64,000 nt of DNA, taken from NCBI RefSeq assembly GCF_000317615.1, contig NC_019780.1, positions 3,540,722 through 3,604,721 on the forward strand. The letters run 5' to 3'. Shown in pieces: positions 17,323-26,000 of the stretch (position 1 is the stretch's first letter; the number at the start of each line of letters is the position of its first letter). Below the pieces are notes generated by a model, which saw nothing but the letters and a program-made list of their open reading frames with translations, was not told the DNA's origin and did no database searches. Both the position numbers and the translations under genes were made by a program. This DNA comes from Dactylococcopsis salina PCC 8305 (lineage in GTDB: Bacteria; Cyanobacteriota; Cyanobacteriia; Cyanobacteriales; Rubidibacteraceae).

Positions 17323-20300
17323 ATGAGTGAACCGCAACTCCAACCCACCATCCAAGAACTTCTACGCAACCTCAATAATTTATCTTCCCTCAGAGAATTA
17401 TTTGCCGAACTGAACTATGATCGCGCTAACCTTCCCCTTTCCACTCGCAACTGGAGTGAAACCACCGCTTCCCTCCTCGCAGCAGACCCACTGTTACTCG
17501 CCACTGCGGGAGAAGACTTCCACATCATCTATTGTCGCCTCAACTCAGACCAACTGCGACAAACTGAACAACGTCTTATCATCAATCAACTGCTGACAGA
17601 ACAACCCTACGCCCTGTTTATTTTCTCTGACAGCCAACAAACCGCCTGGCATTTTGTTAACGTCAAATATGACCCCAAACAGGAGAAAAGAGAAGTTTTC
17701 CGTCGTTTGAGAGTCAGTCAAGGGGAACAACTGCGAACGGCGGTCGAACGCCTCAGCTTGCTAGATGTAGAAGATATTGGTTCCGAGTCTCCCTTAGCCA
17801 TCCAAACTCGCCACGATGAAGCCTTTGATGTCGAACAAGTCACGCAAAAATTCTTTAAAGCCTATCGAGAAGTTTTTGAACAAGTAGAAACCCTCATTGA
17901 ACCCACCTTAACAGATCAAGAACAGCGCCGCATCTTCACCCAAAAACTATTTAACCGTCTGATGTTCATCGCATTTATTCAGAAGAAAGGCTGGTTAACC
18001 TTTCAAGGAAACACCGACTATCTCAACACACTCTGGAAACACTATAACAACCCTAAAAAATCACCAACAGAAGCCCCCAGCATTGGGGGTTTGGGGGCAA
18101 AGCCAACAGAAGCCCCCAGCATTGGGGGTTTGGGGGCAAAGCCAACAGAAGCCCCCAGCATTGGGGGTTTGGGGGCAAAGCCAACAGAAGCCCCCAGCAT
18201 TGGGGGTTTGGGGGCAAAACCAACAGAAGCCCCCAGCATTGGGGGTTTGGGGGCAAAACCAACAGAAGCCCCCAGCATTGGGGGTTTGGGGGCAAAAAGT
18301 AACTTTTATCAAGATCATCTCAAACCCTTGTTCTTTTATGGACTCAATAACCCGCAACAAAACGACATTACAGGAATTAATAACGGCGGATATTGGGGAG
18401 ACATTATTGGAACAGTTCCCTATCTCAACGGAGGATTATTTGAACAAGATGAAACCGACAAAAACGAAAAAATTATTGTTCCCGATGAAGCCATTGAGAA
18501 GATTTTAGAAGACTTATTTTCGCGGTTTAACTTCACCGTTACCGAAAGCACTCCCCTTGATGTAGAAGTCGCCGTTGACCCCGAAATGTTGGGAAAAGTC
18601 TTTGAGGAATTAGTAACTGGTCGCCATGAATCTGGGAGTTATTATACACCGAAACCGATCGTTTCCTTTATGTGTCGGGAAGCGTTAAAAGGCTATCTCA
18701 ACAGTCAATTAGAAAATGAATCGGAAACCGTTATTGCAGAATTTGTGGATGAACGCCACCCCGAAAACTTACGTGATCCTGAAGCCGTTTTAGCCGCCCT
18801 AAAACGAGTGAAAGTGTGTGATCCTGCTTGTGGAAGTGGCGCTTATTTATTGGGAATGTTACAGGAACTATTGGAGTTAAGAAATTGTCTGTTTAATGTG
18901 CGAAAAGTTGATCCGAAAACCACTTATCAACGGAAATTAGAGATTATCGAGAATAATGTTTATGGCGTAGATATTGATCAATTTGCCGTCAATATTGCAC
19001 GATTAAGATTATGGTTATCTCTGGCGGTGGAATATGAAGGAGATGATCCGCCACCGTTACCGAATCTCAAATTTAAAATTGAAACGGGAGACAGTTTACT
19101 TGCGCCAAACCCTCAAGGAAGCGCGGCGTTTCGAGATGAATTAATTAAACAATATCAAAAGGCAAAAGCGAAGTATTTACGGGCGCATAAAGGGGGAGAA
19201 AAGCAGGAATTAGAAGCAGAAATTAATCAATGTCGAGAACAAATTTCATTATTAACACATGGTCATGGTGTAGAGACGTTCCATACTTCGACAAACTCAG
19301 TAACAGGAACGTCTCCTTCTGGGTTTGATTGGGCGGTTGAATTTGCAGAAGTTATCGCCGAGGGAGGGTTTGATATTCAAGTCGCCAACCCTCCTTATGT
19401 GCGTCAAGAATTGATTAAGGAAATTAAACCAAATTTGAGAAAAGTTTTTCCTGAAGTTTATACAGGAACATCTGATTTATATTGTTTCTTTTATGCGCGA
19501 AGTTTGCAATTGTTACGAAAAGGGGGAATGTTGGCGTTTATCTCTTCTAATAAATGGTTTCGGGCGAACTATGGAGAGAAATTAAGGGAACATATAGCAG
19601 AAACTTGTCAAGTTTCGAGTATTACTGATTTTGGGGATTTACCTGTTTTTGAAAATGCTGCTGTTTTGGTAATGATTTTTATTGCACAAAAGGAAGAAAC
19701 AAAAGAACAATCAACCACTTTTACTAAAGTTCAATGTTTGGAGTCTCCTTATCCTGATGTTTCAGAAATTATCAAACAAAGTGGTGAACTATTACCCAGC
19801 AGTGCAATTAACAGATCAAATTGGTTGTTGACAGATGCTAAAACAGCTAAACAAATTAAAAAGATGCAAGAAGTAGGAACACCTTTAGGAGACTATATTC
19901 AAGGTAAAATTTATCGAGGTATTCTAACAGGTTGCAATAAGGCTTTTTTTATTGATGGAGAAAAGCGAGAAGAATTAATTTCTAAAGATTCAAAAAGTGC
20001 TGAGATTATCAAACCGCTTGCTATTGGTGATGATATTCGTAAATGGCATATTCGAGATAAAAATAGATGGCTAATTGTAAGTAAAGTTGGCATAAAAATA
20101 GAAGATTATTCTGCGATTTATGAACACTTATATCAATGGAAACACAATTTAGAAAAACGTAGTGACAAAGGAAAATATTGGTGGGAATTACGAGCTTGTA
20201 GTTACTACGATTTATTTGAAAAGCCTAAAATTATATATCCAGATATGGCGAAATCATCAAGGTTCGCTTTTGATACAAAAGGGCATTTTACGAATAATAC

Positions 20301-20577
20301 CACTTTTATCATCCCTGAATGTGATTTATACCTTTTATCAGTGCTTAATACTTCTATAGTTTACAAATTTTTCGCTGTAATCAGTCAAGAAATTATGGGA
20401 AATAGTTTACGATTCTTCCGCCAATATGTTGAACAAATCCCGATTCCCCCAGCAACAGAAGAACAAAAAAGCGCGATTAGTAAATTAGCCCAAAAGTGTA
20501 TTGATGCGAAAGGAGTCAACTGTGAGAAATGGGAACAAGAAATTGATGAAATTGTCGCTGGTTTATATGGCTTGTAA
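17323..20577 (+). CDS. Eco57I-type N6-adenine DNA methyltransferase / restriction-modification protein
   Basis: The 1084-residue protein has an N-terminal ~240-residue region (ELNYDRANLPLSTRNW, EDFHIIYCRL, YALFIFSDSQQTAWHFVNVKY) typical of type IIG-like proteins; I cannot point to a convincing nuclease triad there. The methyltransferase core follows with SAM motif I DPACGSGAYLLGML (about 497-510), NVYGVDIDQFAVNIARLRLWLS, and catalytic NPPYV (about 689). A TaqI-like C-terminal specificity region reaches QIPIPPATEEQKSAISKLA. Two in-frame repeat insertions interrupt it, a 6 x 13-residue array (18064-18297) and a palindrome-derived stretch (19273-19315). ATG at 17323 is preferred over GTG at 17317, with AAGGA upstream. 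It probably works with the PLD-helicase at 23090. Confidence 0.9.
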   Translation: MSEPQLQPTIQELLRNLNNLSSLRELFAELNYDRANLPLSTRNWSETTASLLAADPLLLATAGEDFHIIYCRLNSDQLRQTEQRLIINQLLTEQPYALFIFSDSQQTAWHFVNVKYDPKQEKREVFRRLRVSQGEQLRTAVERLSLLDVEDIGSESPLAIQTRHDEAFDVEQVTQKFFKAYREVFEQVETLIEPTLTDQEQRRIFTQKLFNRLMFIAFIQKKGWLTFQGNTDYLNTLWKHYNNPKKSPTEAPSIGGLGAKPTEAPSIGGLGAKPTEAPSIGGLGAKPTEAPSIGGLGAKPTEAPSIGGLGAKPTEAPSIGGLGAKSNFYQDHLKPLFFYGLNNPQQNDITGINNGGYWGDIIGTVPYLNGGLFEQDETDKNEKIIVPDEAIEKILEDLFSRFNFTVTESTPLDVEVAVDPEMLGKVFEELVTGRHESGSYYTPKPIVSFMCREALKGYLNSQLENESETVIAEFVDERHPENLRDPEAVLAALKRVKVCDPACGSGAYLLGMLQELLELRNCLFNVRKVDPKTTYQRKLEIIENNVYGVDIDQFAVNIARLRLWLSLAVEYEGDDPPPLPNLKFKIETGDSLLAPNPQGSAAFRDELIKQYQKAKAKYLRAHKGGEKQELEAEINQCREQISLLTHGHGVETFHTSTNSVTGTSPSGFDWAVEFAEVIAEGGFDIQVANPPYVRQELIKEIKPNLRKVFPEVYTGTSDLYCFFYARSLQLLRKGGMLAFISSNKWFRANYGEKLREHIAETCQVSSITDFGDLPVFENAAVLVMIFIAQKEETKEQSTTFTKVQCLESPYPDVSEIIKQSGELLPSSAINRSNWLLTDAKTAKQIKKMQEVGTPLGDYIQGKIYRGILTGCNKAFFIDGEKREELISKDSKSAEIIKPLAIGDDIRKWHIRDKNRWLIVSKVGIKIEDYSAIYEHLYQWKHNLEKRSDKGKYWWELRACSYYDLFEKPKIIYPDMAKSSRFAFDTKGHFTNNTTFIIPECDLYLLSVLNTSIVYKFFAVISQEIMGNSLRFFRQYVEQIPIPPATEEQKSAISKLAQKCIDAKGVNCEKWEQEIDEIVAGLYGL
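18064..18297. repeat. In-frame 39-bp x 6 tandem repeat inside the methyltransferase gene
   Basis: Six units of 39 bp encode PTEAPSIGGLGAK six times, between WKHYNNPKKS and SNFYQDHLKPLFF. The unit core (GAAGCCCCCAGCATTGGGGG plus TTTGGGGGCAAA) is the reverse complement of the core of the 75-bp intergenic array at 33478-34385, apart from small changes. Because 39 is a multiple of three, the frame is kept. Confidence 0.95.
19273..19315. repeat. Palindrome-family repeat inserted in frame in the methyltransferase gene
   Basis: Arms GAGACGTTCC (19273-19282) and GGAACGTCTC (19306-19315) are those of the dispersed 22-bp palindrome, here around a 23-bp loop. It translates as ETFHTSTNSVTGTSP just before FDWAVEFAEV, which normally leads into the NPPY motif. 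The frame stays open. Confidence 0.8.
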
Positions 20578-20694
20578 ACTGGTTACTGGTCACTGATCAC
20601 TGATCACTGTGAGAAATGGGAACAAGAAATTGATGAAATTGTCGCTGGTTTATATGGCTTGTAAACTGGTTACTGGTCACTGATCACTGGTCGC
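20521..20694. repeat. 87-bp tandem duplication of the methyltransferase 3' end
   Basis: The last ~57 coding bases, the stop codon and the first ACTGGTCACTG units are repeated once with an 87-bp period (20521 and 20608), nearly identical over about 83 bp. The second copy lies after the stop and is not translated. ACTGATCACTG units at both borders suggest slippage or unequal recombination. Confidence 0.9.
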
Positions 20695-20708
20695 TGGTCA
20701 CTGGTCAC
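20578..20708. repeat. ACTGGTCACTGATCACTG array
   Basis: Tandem variants of TCACTGGTCACTGATCACTG follow the methyltransferase stop and are interrupted by the 87-bp duplication. This is one of about nine such arrays in the window, mostly just downstream of genes. Confidence 0.75.
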
Positions 20709-20742
20709 CTACAAGGTGCAGCCAAAAGACTTGAAAGCAACC

Positions 20743-20771
20743 TTGGACTTTAGATAGGAATAGTTTAAAAT
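20743..20771 (+). promoter_or_regulatory. Probable promoter of the Abi_2 gene and its leader RNA
   Basis: TTGGAC (20743-20748) and TAAAAT (20766-20771) are 17 bp apart, a near-consensus sigma70 promoter. Transcription would start near 20778, about 70 nt before the Abi_2 ATG and just before the hairpin. Confidence 0.55.
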
Positions 20772-20777
20772 AGGGGT

Positions 20778-20825
20778 AACAAAACCTGCCAAGCCTCTGA
20801 TTCAAGCTCAAAACGGCAGGTTACT
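20778..20825 (+). ncRNA. Candidate structured leader RNA upstream of the Abi_2 gene
   Basis: The expected transcript folds with AACCTGCC (20783-20790) pairing with GGCAGGTT (20815-20822), closing a 24-nt loop with room for further pairing (AGC with GCT). Abi_2/AbiF genes are known to be accompanied by a conserved upstream RNA (the abiF RNA motif). Whether this hairpin belongs to it needs a covariance search. Plain mRNA leader structure is the alternative. The T-rich stretch after the stem is mild and not a clear terminator. Confidence 0.4.
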
Positions 20826-20850
20826 TAATTTTATTGATATCGTGGTGTGA

Positions 20851-21741
20851 ATGCGCTTCAATAAACCTCCAAAGACCATTGATGAGCAAATTCAGCTATT
20901 GCAGTCACGAGGAATGCAAATTGATGATCTAGAACAAGCGCGACACTATTTGAGTCACATCAATTACTATCGTCTAGCTGGGTATTGGATACCATTTGAG
21001 AGCAACCATCAAACTCATCAGTTCAAGAGTGGTACTAATTTTGACCAAGTTATCAATTTATATGATTTTGACCGAGAGTTAAGACTGCTGGTTTTAGATG
21101 CTATTGAACGCATTGAAGTCTCTTTTCGGACACAATTTGCTTATTTTATGGCTCATAATCATGGTACTCATAGTTATTTAGAGGCAAGTCTAGCTCGTGA
21201 ATACAAATATTGGAATAATAATTTAGAAAGCCTAAAAAGAGAAATTTCTCAATCAGACGAATTATTTATTCAACATTATCAAAATAAATATACCACTCCT
21301 AGCTTACCCCCCATTTGGTCGGTGTGCGAAATCATGTCTTTTGGTTTGCTGTCACGGTGGTTTAAGAATCTACGTCCGATGACAACTCGCAAAGCAATTT
21401 CAGCTAAATATCAGATAGATAATAAAGTTTTGGAAAGTATTATGCACCACTTGACCAGTGTACGAAATATATGTGCTCACCACAGTCGGTTGTGGAACCG
21501 CAAATTTACGATTACTTTAAAACTTCCCAAGAAACCCAAAAGATTAGTCAATAATTTTAATTCATCACAACCTCGTCGTCTTTATAATACTCTGGTGATA
21601 TTAGCTTGGTTTTTGGGTATAGTAAGTCCCGCATCCTCTTGGGAAAAAAGACTTATTACTTTACTGGATTCATCTCCGAATAATTTGAGCAAAATGGGGT
21701 TTCCTTCTAATTATAAAAAATATCCTATTTGGACAGTGTAA
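20851..21741 (+). CDS. Abi_2 (AbiD/AbiF) family abortive-infection protein
   Basis: The 296-residue protein has the Abi_2 signature: [20 protein letters not shown], then [62 protein letters not shown], and [15 protein letters not shown]. The last contains an Rx4H motif typical of HEPN ribonucleases. Members protect against phage by abortive growth. The gene has its own promoter and a hairpin leader. It lies between the methyltransferase and the PLD-helicase, so it reads as accessory cargo of the defence island rather than as part of their transcript. Confidence 0.92.
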   Translation: MRFNKPPKTIDEQIQLLQSRGMQIDDLEQARHYLSHINYYRLAGYWIPFESNHQTHQFKSGTNFDQVINLYDFDRELRLLVLDAIERIEVSFRTQFAYFMAHNHGTHSYLEASLAREYKYWNNNLESLKREISQSDELFIQHYQNKYTTPSLPPIWSVCEIMSFGLLSRWFKNLRPMTTRKAISAKYQIDNKVLESIMHHLTSVRNICAHHSRLWNRKFTITLKLPKKPKRLVNNFNSSQPRRLYNTLVILAWFLGIVSPASSWEKRLITLLDSSPNNLSKMGFPSNYKKYPIWTV

Positions 21742-21763
21742 TTTTAAAGAAGCAATATCTTGA

Positions 21764-22102
21764 TTATTTTTGTTCATAAACTAACTGGTGTATTTTGAGA
21801 ATTTCTTGGCGACGATAGGGATTATTTAATTCTTTTTTTTGCACAATATCAACAGGACGATTAAATCTTTTTTGTAATTCGTCTTGTAAATCCATTAAAT
21901 CAAATAAACTCCAACCAGGTTTCTCTTGAAAAACCACTAAAACATCAACATCACTATCTTCATTAAAATCGTCCCGTAAAACTGAACCAAATAAAGCCAT
22001 TTCTTCAATTTTCCACCGTTGACAAACATCTTCAATGTCGCTGTAAGAAACATTCAGCCTCTGAGTTAAAATTAATTGTAGGTCTGTTGTTAATGAAGTC
22101 AT
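21764..22102 (-). CDS. MNT-type nucleotidyltransferase domain protein
   Basis: This 112-residue minimal nucleotidyltransferase has LFGSVLRDDFNEDSDVDVLVVF, the GSx(n)DxD catalytic motif, and a third acidic residue in RPVDIVQ. Such proteins are the antitoxin half of HEPN-MNT modules, where they modify the HEPN toxin. No small partner HEPN gene flanks it; the only HEPN-like protein nearby is the Abi_2 protein, whose gene converges on it with a 22-bp gap. ATG at 22102 is chosen over GTG at 22108 because AAGGG lies 7 bp upstream. Nucleotide specificity unknown. Confidence 0.85.
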   Translation of the reverse strand: MTSLTTDLQLILTQRLNVSYSDIEDVCQRWKIEEMALFGSVLRDDFNEDSDVDVLVVFQEKPGWSLFDLMDLQDELQKRFNRPVDIVQKKELNNPYRRQEILKIHQLVYEQK

Positions 22103-22178
22103 AATCACACCCTTATCTCTAATATTCCATGATGTCGTTGTAAACTGGTAACTGATAACTGATAACTGGTTACTGAAG

Positions 22179-22493
22179 ATGACAACTTATTTTCCCAATC
22201 AAAATCAAACAGAATCTCTACAGATTCAGTTTACACTATCTGTTTATAATATCCCTGAGTCAGTACAGAAAAAAGCAACTGCTAAAGCCAAAGAAGCATA
22301 CATTATGACATTACTAGAAGCGGGAGAGATTAGTAGCGGGAAAGCAGCCACTTTATTAGGGATTCCCCGTGTTAAAGTCATTCAAAGAATGGGGGAATGG
22401 GGAATTTCTTTATTTGATGATTCCTTAGAATTGGAAGATTTAAAGCAAGAAATAGAACAAGCTAACCTCATTTTAGATCAGGATTCTCAATGA
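22179..22493 (+). CDS. UPF0175-family antitoxin
   Basis: The 104-residue protein has YNIPESVQKKATAKAKEAYIMTLLEAGEISSGKAATLLGIPRVKVIQRMGEWGISLFD, the UPF0175 helix-turn-helix pattern. These proteins pair with DUF3368 PIN-like toxins. Here the partner overlaps the gene end by 4 bp (ATGA), the usual layout. It probably represses its own operon. The partner is internally deleted, so it may now be an antitoxin without target. Confidence 0.85.
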   Translation: MTTYFPNQNQTESLQIQFTLSVYNIPESVQKKATAKAKEAYIMTLLEAGEISSGKAATLLGIPRVKVIQRMGEWGISLFDDSLELEDLKQEIEQANLILDQDSQ

Positions 22494-22750
22494 TTTTTGT
22501 TTCTGACACAACACCAATCAGTGAATTAGTCAAAGTGGGCTATTTGCTAATTGATGAAAAAGCAGCCCGACGAGTTGCTAAAACACGACAGTTACCGATC
22601 ATTGGGACAGTTGGAATTTTGGTTTTAGCGAAAAAAAGGGGATTAATTGAAAATGTCCAAACCATTCTAGATAAAATGATAGAAAACGGAACAAGAATTG
22701 GAAGACGTTTGTATTTGCAAGCCCTTATCTTAGCAGAAGAGGATATGTAA
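22490..22750 (+). pseudogene. DUF3368 PIN-like toxin with internal deletion
   Basis: The 86-residue frame begins FVSDTTPISELVKVGYL, the N-terminal beta strand and first acidic residue of DUF3368 proteins. It then jumps directly to LIDEKAARRVAKTRQLPIIGTVGILVLAKKRGLI, which is normally the last third. Full-length members are about 150-160 residues, so roughly 65-70 residues from the middle are absent, including the region expected to carry further active-site acids. The frame is intact but the toxin is probably inactive. Confidence 0.75.
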
Positions 22751-22829
22751 TTAGCAGGTAAGAATGGTTTTGATGCGAAACGATATCAGGAAAAAGAAGT
22801 TATGGACGCGATAAGGAGAGTACAAGAAT

Positions 22830-23084
22830 ATGACTAATCCTCAAGAAGAAATCGAAAAAGGTGCAAAAATTCTACAACAGCATGACCAATGGCTGGCGCA
22901 AAACCTAGACCAACTTATTGAAACGTATCCTGGGAAAATTGTTGCCGTTTTAGATGGGAAAATTGTTGCCGTTGGAGACACTTATAAAGAAGTTTATGCC
23001 CCATTTCAGAATCAAAATCGGGATTGGATGCCTTTAGCCGTTCGTGTTCCCTATCCCGACGAAATCCAAGAATTACTCATTTAA
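22830..23084 (+). CDS. DUF5678-domain protein
   Basis: The 84-residue protein centres on YPGKIVAVLDGKIVAVGDTYKEVY, matching the DUF5678 pattern of 'glycine-lysine-valine-ala ... dg ... va ... g' strands. GKIVAV occurs twice in a row. Members often sit beside a small retroviral-type aspartic protease, but none is seen here; the next gene starts 5 bp later and is the PLD-helicase, so the two are probably co-transcribed. A GGAGAG ribosome site precedes the ATG. Function unknown. Confidence 0.7.
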   Translation: MTNPQEEIEKGAKILQQHDQWLAQNLDQLIETYPGKIVAVLDGKIVAVGDTYKEVYAPFQNQNRDWMPLAVRVPYPDEIQELLI

Positions 23085-23089
23085 ACTGA

Positions 23090-26000
23090 ATGATGAATAA
23101 CGATATCGTTGATAACCGCCAAGAAAAACTCGTTGACCAAATTAATCGCATTCTCTCCACATCTGAGTCCGCTCATTTTGCGGTGGGATATTTCTTCCTC
23201 TCAGGATTTACCGCGATCGCGCCACGTCTCACTAATATTAAACAACTTCGTCTCCTCATTGGCAATACCACCAACCAAGAAACCTTAGATCAACTCGCAG
23301 AAGGCTATAAACGCTTAGAATTAGTTCAAGATACCCTAGAGGAACAAAACTACATTAAACGCAGTTTTCGCCAACACATCGCTACAGAAACCGCCGAAAA
23401 TCTGCGTTCTACGGTGGAGTTGATGGATCAGACGGATGACAGGGAAACTCTCGTTAAAAACCTGATTCAAATGATCGAAGAGGGACGACTCGACGTTCGC
23501 ATCTATACTAAAGGACGACTCCACGCCAAAGCCTATATCTTTGATTATGGCAAAGTTTATGACCAAAACGGAAACCCCCTCGAACGCAATGAAAACGGAA
23601 TCGCGATCGCAGGATCATCTAATCTCAGTCTCTCTGGAATCTCTAACAATACTGAACTGAACGTTATAGTTCACGGGAATAACAATCATAGCGCCCTCAC
23701 CGATTGGTTTAACGAACTGTGGGAGGAAGCGGAAGACTTCAACGCTAACTTAATGGCGGAAATGCAGCAATCATGGGCGATCGCGCCAACGTCTCCCTAT
23801 GATATTTATATGAAAACGTTGTATATGTTAGTCCGAGACAGACTGGAGGAAGAAAGTTCTGTCACCCTTCTCTCTGAGGATGAGATTAGCAAACAACTCG
23901 CAGACTTTCAAAAAGTCGCCGTCAATCAAGCGGTTAAAATTATCAATGAATACGGCGGGTGTTTTGTTTCCGATGTAGTAGGATTAGGAAAAAGTTTCAT
24001 TGGGACGGCGATCGTTAAACGCTTTGAACAAATTCAACGCACTCGTCCCCTCATTATTTGTCCGCGTCCACTGATGGAAATGTGGGAACGCTATAACGAA
24101 GTTTATCATCTCAACGCCCGTGTTTTATCAATGGGAAAACTTACCGAAAGTGAAGACGATGGCGCAAGATGGTTATTAGAGGATTTTCGGTTTAAAGATC
24201 GAGATTTTGTTCTCATTGATGAAAGTCATCATCTCCGCAATTTGGGAACACAACGTTATCGTGTTATGGAAACGTTTCTCGCGTCTGGGAAACAATGCTG
24301 TTTTTTAACCGCAACTCCTCGCAATAAAACCGCTTGGGATATTTACAACCAGATTAAACTCTTTCATCAAGATGATCAAACCGACATTCCTGTTGATCCG
24401 CCTCATCTTCAACAGTATTTTCAATTACTGGAAAAGGGCGATCGAAAACTGCCTAACCTTCTGTCTCATATCCTCATTCGTCGCACTCGCAACCATATTT
24501 TACGCTGGTATGGGTATGACGCAGCAACTCACACCCGAGTTGATTCACAAAACTTTCAGCCCTACCTACAAGGAAAACGACGCGCTTATATCCAAGTGGG
24601 AGGAAAACATCGCTTTTTCCCGAAACGAGAACTAGAGACGATCGAGTACAGCATCGAGAACACTTATCAGGGATTATATCAGCAAATTCGAGGTTATTTA
24701 GGGAAATCTCGCAAGCGTCAGAAGAAAACTCCTGTCAAAGACGAACTTTGTTACGCGCGGTATGGTTTGGGGAATTATGTGGTGAAATCGAAACAGAAAC
24801 AAGACCCTTATCTCAGTTTACAAAGTGCGGGGGCTAACTTACGGGGATTGATGCGAGTTTTATTGTTTAAGCGATTTGAGTCCAGTGTTTATGCGTTTCA
24901 GAAAACGATCGAACGGTTGTTAAAAACCTATGAATATTTCGATCGCGCTTTAAATGATGGCTTTGTTCCCGCAGGAGAAGACGCACAATCTATTTTACAT
25001 GGAGAAGCCAATATTGGAGAAGAAACAGACATTCTCCAAGGGTTAAAACAGGTGTCTGATAAATACAGAATAGAAGATTTCGATCGCGATCGATTACATG
25101 AACATATTCAACATGATCTTACGTTACTTCACCAGATTTTAGAGTTAGTTAAACCCATTACTCCAGATAAAGACACCAAACTACAAACACTGATTTCAAA
25201 ACTCAATCAATCTCCTTTTCGAGAGGGGAAATGTCTGATTTTTACGCAATACGCAGATACCGCTCAATATCTCTATGATAATCTGAATCTAGACAATAAC
25301 AGCGCGATCGAAGTAATCTACAGTAATGATAAAAATAAAGCGCGAATTGTGGGAAGATTTGCGCCAAAAGCCAATCCTGAACAAAAATGGAATCAGAAAG
25401 AAGGAGAAATTAAAACCTTAATCGCTACCGATGTTTTAGCAGAAGGCTTAAACTTACAAGATGGGAATATTATTATTAATTATGATTTACACTGGAATCC
25501 TGTTAAACTGATTCAACGGTTTGGACGCATCGATCGCATCGGAAGCGAAAATGATGTGATTTATGGGTATAACTTCCTCCCCGAAACAGGATTAGAAAAG
25601 AATCTAAAACTACGAGAAAAACTGAAACATCGCATCCAAGAAATTCACGATACCATTGGCGAAGATGCCGCAATTCTCGATCGCGCTGAACAACTCAACG
25701 AAGAAGCAATGTATGCGATTTATGAACAAGAAAGTGAACAGTTGAGTTTATTTGAAGCCACAGAAGACAGTCTTGATCTTAATGAAGCAGAAGAGATTTT
25801 ACGGCGATTGAAAAAAGAGAATCCCGAAGAATTTACGCGGATTGCTAATTTACCTCATGGACTTCGATCGAGCAAGTTTTCTTTAAACAAAGGAACATAC
25901 ATTTTCTGTGAAGCAACCAATCCCAACCGTCCAGAATTAAAAGGATATCAGCAACTTTTTTTACTTGATGAACAAGGAGAAATTATTTCTAGAGACGTTC

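Noticed and set aside
18042..18360. Minus-strand and alternate-frame ORFs inside the methyltransferase repeat
   Set aside because: They are shadow frames of the 39-bp coding repeat; the plus-strand frame has conserved domains on both sides.
22751..22846. Short open frame ending EVMDAIRRVQEYD between the DUF3368 and DUF5678 genes
   Set aside because: It may be the tail of a lost small antitoxin gene, but it is under 30 codons, overlaps the next start and has no clear match.
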